A stretch of DNA of 64,000 bases, taken from Theobroma cacao. Taxonomy: Eukaryota; Streptophyta; Magnoliopsida; Malvales; Malvaceae. Below the pieces are notes generated by a model. That model did not search any database. It worked only from the letters and a program-made list of their open reading frames with translations, and had not been told where the DNA came from. The stretch lies in assembly GCF_000208745.1 (NCBI RefSeq), contig NC_030852.1, positions 30,582,969 through 30,646,968 on the forward strand. Reading direction: 5' to 3'. This document shows positions 36,101 through 48,246 of the stretch, in pieces (position 1 is the first letter of the stretch; each line of letters opens with the position of its first letter). The translations under genes were made by a program, and so were the position numbers.

Positions 36101-37951
36101 TGATTGCATGTTAGCGGTTTGACCATCAAGTGCTTGATTCTTTCAAATAAGCTTTATTAGAGTTTATTTGTGGCACAAACTTTGGGATCGGGGCGTGATT
36201 GATGAGTAGAAGATACTCCACATGATTCTCAATGAGAACTTGAAGGGCCATTCATGCCCTTCTTTTTCCCTTCCCATTTCCATTAACTTTTCAAGCCAAT
36301 GGCCATGGCCTAGCTATCAACATTTTTTAACAAAATGCTAGCCACACGCGGGAAGCAACCCAATAGGGGGTCACTAGAAGCTTCTCTCGGTTTCATTTTT
36401 ACAGAAAAACACATGGCTACAGCCTCTTTAAAACAGATAATAAAGAGACTTGTCCTGTACTTTAATAGTACTACACATGACATGAATGATGAGTTGAGCA
36501 TTCCATGTACGAATGTTTGAATAATCTGAGATGCATTTTCATGAATACTTAATAATCTGAAAAATAAATTTAGAACTTCAATTCTTTTTTCTTTTATGTT
36601 TTTTAAACCCGAAGTCTATGTAAGATGATCTGCATGCAGCAAGCAGAGCGTTTTCTGCGGTATATTTGCATGCAAGTTTCATAAATTGTATTGTTGAGAC
36701 TTAATTCAAAGCCTTAAAAATACTTAGTCAAAAAAAAAATGATTGACATTTAGCACATGCTTCAGAAATTCGTTAGAATTACGTAAAAGAATGAATCATA
36801 ATATTAAAAAAGAAAAACAAAATGCAGTCATAGCATAAAAATTAATCATGTCGCCGATCAAGGCCGTGAGCCAACCCAGCTAACCCTTATCTTTTTAGTT
36901 ATTTATTTCAGCTGATGACATAAGCTGTGCCGAATAAAACAACTTCATCCCCTAAAACAAATTAGAACTCAAACCGCCAACTCTGACTCAGCAAAAAAAC
37001 AAAGCCACCAACTCTTCATGGCCAGCAACAACAACCTGTTGAGGGGCTAGCTAAACCGAGGCAGGCGGCGGCCTGGTCTGTGGAACTCTTAAAAGTTTTT
37101 CTTTAAACTCTGAACTTAATTGTCTTTCTTATAATTTTCTGGAGAAAATTTTCTACTTGGCACAACTTTTCTACTTTCTATTCTTAATTCTACTAATAAT
37201 TACACATATTTCCTCAAAAAGAAAACCCCTATATTTTATTTTTATCATTTAACTTCTCTGAGCTTATAGAAGAAAATACTATTCTTTACTTTTTTCCCCT
37301 TTATCTGCTGGATAAGTGACACACGTCCACACCTTCTAATTAATTTTCTTAAACACATCACTCTGTCTGCATGAATTTAACACAGGAAAAAACAATGTTG
37401 TGAGAACGATTAAACAAAGAAAAGAGTGAAAGACTCATTTCTATTTAACTTCAAATGAGTTTTTAATTTCAATCAGCAGAAAGGCATGTGGCCTACGTAT
37501 AAAGCATTTCACTCAATTTTTATACCTTGCCAACATTACATAAGCCAACCTGCCCCTAGAAAGAAGTGTGAAAAGAAAAAAGAAAACCGAAAAAGAAAAT
37601 CAATTGCCGTTGCCTTTCATGGACAATGCTACAGCTTCCCTCTAGACAACTTTACTAAATTTTCAATCAGCAGGAGCTGTAACATCATGCACAAGACACG
37701 TGCATAAAAATCGTCAAATAGCTTTTTCCCTTTTAGAGATGCAAAATAGCATATTAAACCATCCATGATGGTGAACATTGAACGCGCAAGAAATAACATA
37801 TTGAGAAGCAAGTGAGACAGAGAAAGTACTTGAAGTTCAGCTGCTAATTCGAATAGGAATACAAGTAGCATATTAAAGTAACTTAATTTATTCACATAAA
37901 CAAGAGGTAATTACTTTCTAGCAGTGTTGTGCCAAATATAAAAGACAAGGA
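33101..37951. other. Gene-poor intergenic region upstream of NIP5;1
   Basis: Nearly 5 kb without a supportable gene. It includes the distal NIP5;1 promoter at the left. Noted items are a CT microsatellite near 35907-35928 and a G run at 35495-35502. Short frames have neither family resemblance nor sensible context. Confidence 0.5.
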
Positions 37952-40934
37952 TCAAAGACTATTTTGTAAATATGCTGAGGTAAACACAACCAATGCACAG
38001 ATAGAAACACCCAATAAGGGGCCTGCAGGAATCAGTTTGCGTGTAGCTGCCAATCGTATCCCTAAAACAGTAACCAGATAGGGAGATAGAGAGAGAGAGA
38101 GGGAGATAAGGATAAGACCTTAAATTCCATATTTTGACGTTTTATGAACTAACATGAAATGCATCTAAATTATTGGTCATCAACACAGTAAAAGGTAAGA
38201 GTATAAAAAAAATTCAAAAAATAAACATACCAAATACAGAGGAGAAAAGGAAGGCCGATCCAAAACCAAGGGCTTCACCAATTGCTTTTGTCTCTGATGC
38301 TTGCATAAGAAAGTAAGCCTAAACAGGACAACCAAATATTACACATAACTATTGCATTTTACAGTAGAATAACTTCTATTCAAATAGAAGACCAGGTTTT
38401 CAAAGAGAAACTAAATTTTAAATGATCCATTTAGCAATAAAGATGACACCCAACAAAAATCAAGCAAATTGAAGCGAAGAAAACAAAAGAGATAGCGCTA
38501 AGAAGTTGGACTGTGTTGTTTTTATAAATCACTTCCACATCATGCAAAGATCTTATCCAGAAAATCCTTAAGGAGCACAATTAAGCATTTATTTGAACCG
38601 AGGACATAACAGACAATGGTAATTGTATGAATTTAGAGATACAATTTAGACAAACGTTTTCAAATGCTTCTTGATTCTTAGGGGGATGACAAAATAAATA
38701 GTGGCTTGGATGTGGTTAACACGGAAAGAAATGAAGAAGAATGTTGGCATTGGGATGATTAATAAAATGGTTACACTTGAGGAGGCTATTATATTATAGC
38801 TCACAAAGAGGTACTTCATAGATGGCATAAGAGGTTTAACCAGAGATTATTTATTCATTCTTTATGAAATGGACTGAGATGTGAACCTTGCTCCTCTCAA
38901 GAATAGAAAATTAGTGTGAAGATGCAAGTCAAATTTGGAAATATCAATGTTTCAAACGGTGGCATGAGTGAAGAATTAAAGAAATAATAAGAAAAGAAGG
39001 AAGTCTGAAGGTTGAGATGGAGGATTATCAAGTCCACCACGGAAAGAGGAAGAACCATATGCCATCTCTTCTATTTTCCCTAGTCATGGAGTATATAATG
39101 AATAGCATGAGGTTCACATAACCATAAAACTTTTAATTACTTAAATGGTATAATTATCCAAACTCAGAAGATCACTGACTAGTTTCCTATGTAGACAATA
39201 TCAGAAGATGACTAAACCACCCTCACATTAATGTTAATTAGAGAGTTTGTGTCTACAATTGCAAACGTGAATTATTGAGCAGCATTAGGCCATCAAGTAA
39301 CAGCAGCCTGACCTATCAACTTTAATATTTTCTTCTGTGACCCAAAGTGAAAAAAGCACATCTTCACCAGACAATAAACTAAAATATATACACGGAATCC
39401 AAAAAATGAGGCATATGTACTCAAACATGATTACCGAAAATTGTAAATGCAAGCCAAAGAAGAAGTGTCTAGTGACAGAAGAACATGCCTCAAGTAATAA
39501 GGAGATTCAAGAAGTGACAAAAGGAAATACAATTGAAACATGAAGAGAAAGAAAAGCCAAAAACTTTGATAGATATCATATGAGAAGAAATTGTGTGCCT
39601 TCAAATAGAAATTTACAATAGTAAAGACTAAAGAACAATCGGTCTAAACAATACAATTAGGTGATGGGAGGTACAAGGCTGGCAAAGTTCACATGTGTAA
39701 AAAAATACCAAACTTTTAGTTAACACATTCCAGAAAAAGAAACAAACTCAAACAATGACAAGACAACAATCTAATGGTGTCTTGCAAGGTTTCAACAGGA
39801 TTTGTTTATATCATAGCAATTCAACATTGGAAATGATAATAAATCTCAAAAGCTCCTACAGCTGTCCAAAGAGCAATTTAGCCCGATATGGTTTTAATAT
39901 ATTTACTCTAAGTCACCACTTAGAAGAGCAAAACCCAAGCATATCAACATTATTGAAGTAGTTATAATGAAGCACAGGAATGGTGGGAGCCGTCTTTCAA
40001 TGAACACCACAAGTAAATGAACAACCCTAGGATTTAGAAATGGAGGATGAAAAGAACAAAATGTCTGTTTGTGTTAAAAACAGTAGAGAGTTAATGGGAG
40101 CAGTGACACAAATTACATGATGATTATTATAGGGCCCATGTAAGCTAAAATCAATGTCAGAAGGATGATAAAGCAAGCAACAAAGCTCAGAATCACATAT
40201 TATTAATAATTAGAATGAAAGCTCAGTTGACTGAACCAAACCAAACAAATGGGGATTGTATAATTGATGTTCCGTCCACACCAGATTTGACACATATGAC
40301 AAATAATGTAAGGCAGTAGGAGTAATGATTTACCAAGCATAATCTGCATTTATAGCAACATCACAGTAATTTTGAGAGGATAAATTGGGTCTAATTTGAA
40401 AACAGATTTAAAAAAAGAAAAAGAAGAAGAAAGCACAAGTAAAAAGAAAACGTCAATAACAGAATGCAGAAGAAGTAGATAGTAAACATACAGATGCCAT
40501 AAGAGCAGCTCCAGTGAGGCCACCAAAGAGTGATCCCTTGCTTCCTGATTTAGTATCTAGAAGCAAATTTGAAATTGCAAATTATGTTACTGTGTTTGGC
40601 AATTTTCCAACTGGTAAAAGAAAGGACAGCATATAGAGAGATGTTAATGCAGAGTAGAGTTACATGCAAAGAGACCGCCAGAGAATAGAAGCACTCCATA
40701 GGCAGCGGAGGTAACTGGGGCAAAATCTGCTAGCTGAGATTTGCAGCAAAACCTTCTTCTAGTCCCGGAACAGGATTTTGCTTTCCTCAAACAAATGCCA
40801 ACCAAATCTTTGCTTTTCCCATTTTGGAGATTTAAGGATAGGAATTTTGGATGTTCGTTTGAATTTGAGGCGCCCTTGGCCGCAGCAATAGCCGGATATG
40901 GAGTTACTAACGGTGACAAAGAGAACGACATCAT
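37952..40934 (-). CDS. FAX4: TMEM14 family chloroplast protein, FATTY ACID EXPORT 4-like
   Basis: Four exons on the minus strand, 40934-40664, 40556-40492, 38318-38231 and 38061-37952, join in phase to 177 residues. The first ~70 residues are Ser-, Lys- and Arg-rich with few acids, like a chloroplast transit peptide. Then comes the TMEM14 fold: AYGVLLFSGGLFAYTKSGSK, GSLFGGLTGAALMASAYF, a GSAFLFSSVFGIRLAATRK helix, and a final LLGVSICALVVFTSAYLQ. The GxxxG-type helices match the FAX family, some of which move fatty acids out of plastids. At 177 residues it fits the single-domain FAX4 (At1g33265, remembered). Intron 2 is long, about 2.2 kb. Function of FAX4 itself is inferred from FAX1. Its neighbour, the kinase at 41605-43085, is the same pair as in Arabidopsis. 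Confidence 0.88.
38319..40491 (-). other. Long intron 2 of the FAX4-like gene
   Basis: A 2.2-kb intron from donor TCT|GTATGT (40491) to acceptor TTTAG (38319). It holds no recognisable gene or transposon; the frames at 39337-39543 and 39755-39961 look accidental. For a gene with a 534-base coding region this is large. Confidence 0.7.
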
Positions 40935-41604
40935 CTCCAGTGGTCGGTATCAGTTTCACTTCCTCTCCCCGCTCTCTTCGAATTAGCAAGCATCGACTTG
41001 CTCCCTCGCCTGACTTTTGGGCTTCTTTGGTTCTGTTCGGGCTGTAAATGTTCAGGCCCATGAAGCCCTGCCAATTTAGGGCCGGGGCTCCATCCTTCTA
41101 ACGTTTTGAATTCAAACCGGCACGCTTCTCATCAAATACATAAAAGAAATACAGGCACGCGTTTCCGTAACGTCCCAATCGACTGTCCTTGTATTTGCTG
41201 AAACTGAAGCAATATGAACGAGAGAGAGCCCAGACATGCCAAATTAAAAAAATGAAAACAATCAATGGTAGCATTGCAATGGTCATTTTCAAAAAGGGCC
41301 AGAATCAAATAAAGAAAACTTCCAAATCCAATTTATCTGTCCGCTGTGTTTTCACTTTCCACTGACAGTAAACTTTTTGTCCTAAAGAATTGAGGATATA
41401 ATTTACAGGAAAATTACAAGTGCTAAATTCCACTGCGAATCTTTTGTTTCTGTAATTTAGGGGCACACAGTGCAGGACACGCCCTGAAATTTTGACTTTG
41501 CAAATCTACTTACAAGAGAAAGGGTATAAAAATTGTAACTATTTATAAACAGTTTCAAAGCATAAAAGCCCAAAGCAACAAAAGTTGTCACCATCAATTA
41601 GTTA

Positions 41605-43085
41605 CTAGTGGCATCCTTTGCCTGGTGAGAAGACGAAGTCGATGGAAGTGATTTTGTCCTTGATTGTTTGCATGATTTGAGAAGCGGAAGGCCTAACAGT
41701 GGGAGACTGGTGAAGGCAAAGTGCAGCAATTGAAAGCATAGCCCTGGCTTCTTCCAAGTCAAACTCTCCAGCCAGACGTGGATCCACCAATTCTGCCACT
41801 TTCTCCTCCGCCCCACACTCAGCGATGTCCCTTAAATTGGGTGCCACTATTGACGTCAATAATTGTCCCCTTTCTGGACAAAAGGCTTCCATTCCAGTAA
41901 CAAGTTCCAAAATAATAACGCCCAAGCTGTAAACATCGTTCTTTTTGGAGGCGAACCCAGTCCTCAAGTAATGAGGGTCAGTGTAACCCGGTGAGCCGAT
42001 CATTACTTGCTTTGTCCTGGAGCAAGACGGCGGCATCACCGTAGAAGAAAAACCCATCTTTGCTGACCCGAAATCGCAAAGCTTGCAATTAAAATGCTCA
42101 TCTAGCAAGATATTAGAAGCTTTGATGTCCCCATGAACTATTTGGAGGGTGCATTTTTCGTGTAGGTACTCGATTGCCTGGGCAAGTTGGAAAGCTATGG
42201 CCGTGCGGGTTTTCCATGGAAGTACTTCCCTTTCCATTTCGTGTAGCTTCTCTTGTAAGTTTCCATTCGGAACGTACTCAAACACCATGGCCCCTTCCTC
42301 TGGACACAAAAAATTTGAAAGGTTCAATGAATAACTGTTCATTTCGAAGTAGTTAAAAAGCCTCTTTCTTTCACTTTTCAAAAGAGTAAAGCAAAAGACT
42401 CACGCAACGTACCTAGATCATCGCAGTAACCAAGAAGCTTAACGATGTTGTCGTGACGGAGGCGAAGCAAAATATCCAGTTCCTGTTTGAACACTTGGTT
42501 CAGTCGATCGCTACCAACCTGGACCTTTACTGCTCCTTGACTGGAACCAGACAGGCTAGCCAAGTAAACATTGCTAAACCCTCCCTGACCAATCACACGG
42601 GAGAAATTCTTAGTCACATCCTTAATCTCTACCCATCTGAATTTCCTGACAAACTCTTCACCTTCAACGCCAGAATCTTTCCCCTTTTCTTGATCAGGTA
42701 GAACGGTGGACGTGGGTTTACCACGTCTGAGCTTCCTGAGTCGGAGGAATCTGAACAAGAATCCCATAGCAAACAACAAAGCAAGGAGCAAGACAAGAGA
42801 AACGGTAATGACAATAGCGATTTGAGGGTGAGCGTGCGGTTGGGTTGTTTTTAAAGAGGGTGTCGGCGGATCACTGGAAGTGTGAAAAACAGTAGAGGGC
42901 ATGGGGTGGGAAGCGACGCAGAAAGTGAGTGGAGAACATAAAATGAGCATTGGTACTAAAAGGAAAATGGATGGGATGGGCCAACAACGCCAGTACCAGC
43001 AGACAAATTTTGAAACATCAAAAATCCATGCGCTTCTAACCTTAGATTTGTCAGTAGTCAGAGCTGTAGCCATGGGGACGCACAT
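41605..43085 (-). CDS. Receptor-like protein kinase, At1g33260 type, non-RD
   Basis: Two exons on the minus strand, 43085-42413 and 42299-41605, join in phase to 455 residues. A hydrophobic stretch at 36-57 may be a signal anchor and a clear transmembrane helix lies at 89-111 ([20 protein letters not shown]), followed by basic residues. The outer part is therefore only about 30-50 residues, with no LRR, lectin or other known ligand domain. The kinase domain shows [10 protein letters not shown] (165-174), AVKV with Lys187, VHGDIKASN with catalytic Asp282, and DFG at 300-302. HGD replaces HRD, so it is a non-RD kinase, a class often linked to immunity. All catalytic residues are present. Met5 is an alternative start. 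Its ligand and pathway are unknown. Confidence 0.9.
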
Positions 43086-43122
43086 AATCCGACAAAGCTC
43101 GATCTAATATTCCGATCTAAAG

Positions 43123-43144
43123 TGAGAGAGAGAGAGAGAGAGAG
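43123..43144. repeat. (GA)n microsatellite in the kinase leader
   Basis: Eleven GA/AG units lie just upstream of the kinase start, so on the coding strand they read as a (CT)n tract in the promoter or 5' UTR, a common place for CT repeats in plants. Confidence 0.85.
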
Positions 43145-46100
43145 GCAGAGAGGCAGAGAAGCGATGGAAGCCTCCTAGGCAAGCCAGAGAGGTTCTTCTC
43201 TTTTCGCCTAATAAGCCATATGAGTTTGACCGACCTGCTACGGAAACATATTGCTTGGTTTTAAAAGTATAAAACAATCAATTTTCTTATCAAAAAATAA
43301 TATAATAGTACACAAATTTGAAGAATTCTTTTATTTTTTATTTTCTAATTTAAATTTTGATTAAAAGAAAAAAAAAGTAAGACGATAGTGGCATGCCAGA
43401 ACCAAGACCGAGGGCTAGGGGTTATTCCTTGTTTATGTAATTCATTACAAAAATATAGTAAGATTGAAGTCAAATTAAGATCGCTGGCGCGGATTAACAT
43501 TGAAAAAAAAGATTACTAATAATTGCCAGTCCTTTGCTCTCCCTCGTAACACGTGGCAGCTATTAAGGTGGTCCTCCTAAAATTTAAGAAGTGCATTTTT
43601 CCTTTATAGTGAATCCCATTTAATAAATGGTTTTAAATTTCTTTCTTTTCTCCCTTTAAGGCGTGGTTTTTTTTAAGCAACACTCGTGACAGTTGATATA
43701 TTTTCATTTAATGTATTGAAAGGATCACGCCCATAATCAATTTATTCATTAGATCAAATATTACTAATTAATTAATTGTTCTTTCACTAACACTGGCTTA
43801 TCTTTAATGGAACCAAAAGGATCTTTGTTATGAAAATCTTATAATCTTAGTTTATAATTTACTACAATGGTTAAAAGATGATCATCCTCAAAATGATCTG
43901 GTTTCAGAAAACTATACTTTGCAGATTAAAGAAGTCTTAATTAGTTGAATTGATGAAATTAACATTTAAACCAACTCCACTAATTCCATCGTCTTGTTTC
44001 ATTATTTAAAAAGAATAAAAGATGTCCTACTAATTTAAATATGCGATTCAAATAATAAATGTGTACTTTAAAAAAAATTAACAAACCCATCAAATTAGGC
44101 TTAAGAAAGCAACTTTTGAATGGTTCATTTGTCGGCCACTCTATAACTCATTTTTCATGTGTATTTAATTACTTTTTAATTATGCATGTTGTTCATATTT
44201 ATTTTTTTTAATATAATGATTTCATTGTAAATTAATAATCAATATTAAAACATTTGTTAATTAGGAAAACTAAGTTATTATCGTTGTCAATTTCACTTAA
44301 CGTCCTAATCAATCTAACAACCCATGCCCTGATGCCCTTTTATATCGTGCAACTCTTATATATATATATATTTTGCAATTCTTATGATGTCATGATTATA
44401 ATAATGATCGATGAACGCACGGTGCAATGGTTATAAGTATTTAATTTCTCCCAAAAGTATTGATAGTTCCCCATGCTAATTATATAAGCTTCTAAGTGGA
44501 TCGGTTTTGCTTCTCTCTCTTTTATTATTCCAAAGAAAAAATCTACTGCTCATAATACTTAGGACATTTGATTTTTTTTTCAAAAAAGAGTATGTTATAG
44601 ATTAATGAAATAAAAAATTTAAAGTTTTATAAGCTAATGTTAAATTATCAAATAATAAAACAAAATTAACCTTGTGAGTTTATTTACATTAAATATTTTT
44701 CCTAGACTACGTTACTACAGCTATGAAAATAATGTACTAATCTAATAGGATAAATTGGCTTTGTTAAAATCAAGAGCCTGACCGAAAATATGACAATTAG
44801 TTGTTTATTTGTTTTTTTATTTTTATGTTTTGTTTTTTTGTTGTTTGTCGCATTTAATTATGGCTAGGTTCAATGCTAAATATGACCAATATATTGATTT
44901 GACATAAATCTATTATGGCGGGGCATTGATTAGCTGCTTTTGGTTGGATTAGACATTGATCAATATTGAATTGGGATGTTGATAACAGATTTGGCTAGCA
45001 AATCCCATTTCTTTTTTACTTTCAATATTTCCTTATTTATACTTTCCTTTTCATTTTGCTCCTTCTCTCTCGTCGTGTTCATTTGCTTGTAAGACCATCT
45101 TTCTTAAATCCCACTCATACTTTTCACTCCTCCCTTCATTCTTTCCTTATTTATTCCACCCTTCTAAGTTAACAAAAATAAGCAAGAGAGAAACAGAAAT
45201 AAAAGGTTGTAGTTGAATTGTTTTGTACTAATTAAGAAAATATTTTATTTGGTTATCATTCATTAATCTATCAAAAGTTGCAAGCATGCTAAGGAAGTCC
45301 CCAGACTTTGGAACAAAAAAGAAAAATAAAAACCCGAAAACTCATTGAGTCGTTTTATTATATAATAATTTCTAGGGGTATATATCATGTCCCAATGATC
45401 CCTGTAGTCGGATGGTGACATAGCACTGAACGGCACTTCACCAACCAAAGCGGTTGGAAGAGATTGCCTTGGCACCATTGCATAAAGGCATAAGAGATAA
45501 GAAAGCAGTAGGGCCTTTTTTTTTTAATTTAAAATTTTCGATGTATGGTACTCAACTTAATACATAGAAGTTTTCCATTTTTTGATCAAATAAATAGATT
45601 CATTAAAAATTATACTATATTACTGCCTTGACATCAAAGTCAACAACACGGATGGGCAAAACCTATTAGAAATAAATAAAGTTTAAGCGTGACACGAGAG
45701 GCTGAAACAGCAAAGAAAACACAATAATAGATTACACAGTAGATCTGTAGAGTAGTATTTAAAATCCAACAACACCTTGCCTTCCAAGGTTGCACAACCC
45801 AGCCTGGCAAGATCATCCTTACCTTCGTTGCTCTCTTCAAAACAACGCCCAATCGTCATAGTAGACAAATACTACTCCACGCTCTATCTAATCATTGCAC
45901 CCGGAAATTCCAAAAGCACCAAAACAAGTAGCCACGTGGTTTAATCCCGAGCTAACTTCCACCGTCCAACAACAAGCATGTATACGTATCCTACAAATAG
46001 AGGCATAGATATAAATTAATCTATATATGAATTCGTCAATTTTTTTCCCATCTTGTCATACGTATAAATGAATATTAAATTTATATCAATGGGTATATTT

Positions 46101-48192
46101 AAATTTTCTTCTATTATTATTTTATTAATTAATACTTTTTTTAAAAAAAAAGTAAAAAATAGAAAGTACATTTAAATATAATAAAATTTATATTTTAAAA
46201 TTTAAGATTTAAATTTTTTTATAAATAACAGTTGCATATTTTAATTTGATAAAGAAAATTATATAATTTGATTCAGTAATTGAAATATGTATATATATTA
46301 TTAAGTAAATAGTTGAATTCAAATTTTTTTAACTTTTAATGTAAAGAAAAAAATTATATTTTAATTGTTATTTTAATATTTATTAAATATGACTTGATAT
46401 TTAATAATAACTGTTAAAAAATAAAAAATAATAACCATATGGAAGCTAATAAATATTTTAAAGGGATATTTGTCAAAAGAACAACCATAATAGCCTTATT
46501 TTAACTACCATAATATCAGCACTCTTGTTCCACTTTTTTTAATTAAGTGCCAAAGAGTAACTTCACGTGTTACATATGACGTTTATATTGAAAGCAACAT
46601 TAAAACCACACAAAAAAGAAAAAAAAAAGGAAAAAGAAAGATAGGGAAACAAAGAATATTACATTAATGCAAAAAAAAAAAAGAAAAGGAAGGAAAAGAG
46701 GAAATCAAAACTTCGTTGCACAAGTTTTGTTTATAATCAATCATATATATTTATACTCTTATTAATTTAGAATTATGAAACATGCAGTAATTCGTCATTT
46801 ACCTTTTTTCTTACTTATATAGAAAGATATAGTTTTCTTTTTTTTTTTTCTAGTATTGTTTTAACCTTTTATGGCATTGTTTTTCTATAGTTTCCTTTCA
46901 TTTTACTTGATTAATCCATTTTGCCAAGAACGATGCTCACTTCTAAGATTGTATAGTCTTCCCTCTTTCAATACAGAGCATGATCCATTACAGACAAATT
47001 GCAATGATTGCGAAGTTCGTCAGACCCACATATTTTTTAAGCAAACGAAATTGAAATTTTGATAAGCGTGATCCTTGACATATCCATCTCAGCGTTCAGA
47101 CTGAAAGAGAAGTGGTGGGGCGTGTGCCCCGGTTGCTTTTTTAAACGATCGCTCTCTTCCATTTTCTTTTGGGCCTTCTCTCTTAATTAAGTCTCTGTCG
47201 TCGGTGGTCTATCCCTTGCTTCTACCCGTACTTGAGACTGGGGCTTGCACGTGCGGGCCTTCCGTGAAAGGTGATGGGCTTTCGGGCCTTATGTTCCGAA
47301 GAAGCTCTTCATTGCTTTTACTTTCGATGAGAGACAGTCCAACCACGTGGCAATATTCTGCTTTTTTTTTTTTCTGAGACCATATTTCTTTCTGCCAAGA
47401 AAAGGAGAAATAGCACTAGTGCCACTGTGCCAGTGAGCCTTGTAATCTCGTTCGAGTCGAAACTAGTTTATTTTTCGGGATTTATTCAGCCAAAGAAAAT
47501 AAAAGAAAACGACCCAAATCCTCATTTGAATTCGAATTTGCGTGGGAACTGTTTCGAACAAGGAATTTCGGGAGGCAATAAGCATGCTGCATGCTGCATG
47601 CTGCATGCAGACAAAATGCATATGCAGATTTCTTGTTGCAAAGCTAAGCATAGTTAGTTTGCCTTGCAATAAAGGAAAAAAACCTTTGATACAGCAACTG
47701 CTTATTTGGCAATTAGCAATATTTAAGCATAAAAACGGCTCAAAATGAGATAAAAACAAATACAAAAAAAGTTGTGTGCCTTCTTCAATTCCAAGAAGAA
47801 CTTTGGAGGACGTTGGAAAATTGTTTCCTGGGACAGCAGGCAACACAGACAAAGACAGCGCGGAAAGTAGAGGTTCCAGTATAAAAAAAGCTTACAAAAA
47901 CGCAACGGCTCTATCTATCCATCTGGCACAATTCCTTATGCGTTCTGTTTCAGAATTTGAAAAAATCGCAAAAACAGAGTCCAAAAATCTCACACACAGA
48001 ACATATCCAAACACCCAAGATAAAAATGAAAGTGGGAAAAGAGAAGCAAGCCCAATTACGTCCTTCCAACTGCAACTGCTTTACCAAATATTAAACCCTT
48101 CAAATCTTTCTCATCAAAAATTCTTTTGTACGTTCCGCTTTCCCCCGCCGTTTTACTTGTTTTCAGTTGCCGTTTTGATTAGGGTGGCGGAA
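43145..48192. other. Gene-poor region between kinase and DUF604 genes
   Basis: About 5 kb, AT-rich, with the two flanking genes divergent. 46030-46450 is nearly pure A/T. A perfect G-box CCACGTGG lies at 45932-45939. Two minus-strand frames at 45263-45478 and 45683-45868 are richer in G/C than their surroundings but match nothing I know. Confidence 0.45.
47582..47611. promoter_or_regulatory. Tandem RY (CATGCA) cluster
   Basis: A 7-base unit, GCATGCT, is repeated four times, giving overlapping CATGCA/TGCATG sites, and two more ATGCA words follow within 25 bases. RY motifs are bound by B3-domain factors such as ABI3 and FUS3. It lies about 640 bases upstream of the DUF604 gene start. It may equally be a simple repeat. 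Confidence 0.45.
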
Positions 48193-48246
48193 ATGAGCGC
48201 TGAGGGTGAGGCTGCTCAACGTCATGATGCTGCCTTGCCACAATAA
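48193..48246 (+). other. uORF overlapping the DUF604 gene start (17 codons)
   Basis: ATG at 48193 (context CGGAAATGA, with A at -3) opens a frame that ends at TAA 48244-48246, 20 bases past the main ATG (48224), in another frame. Ribosomes that use it cannot start at 48224 by simple reinitiation, so leaky scanning would be required. Confidence 0.5.

Noticed and set aside
45263..45868. Joining the two minus-strand frames as a spliced small gene
   Set aside because: A good donor (GAAG|GTAAGG) exists, but there is no acceptor in phase before the second frame.
48206..48223. GTG-initiated extension of the DUF604 frame
   Set aside because: Plant genes start at ATG; 48224 is the first in-frame ATG.
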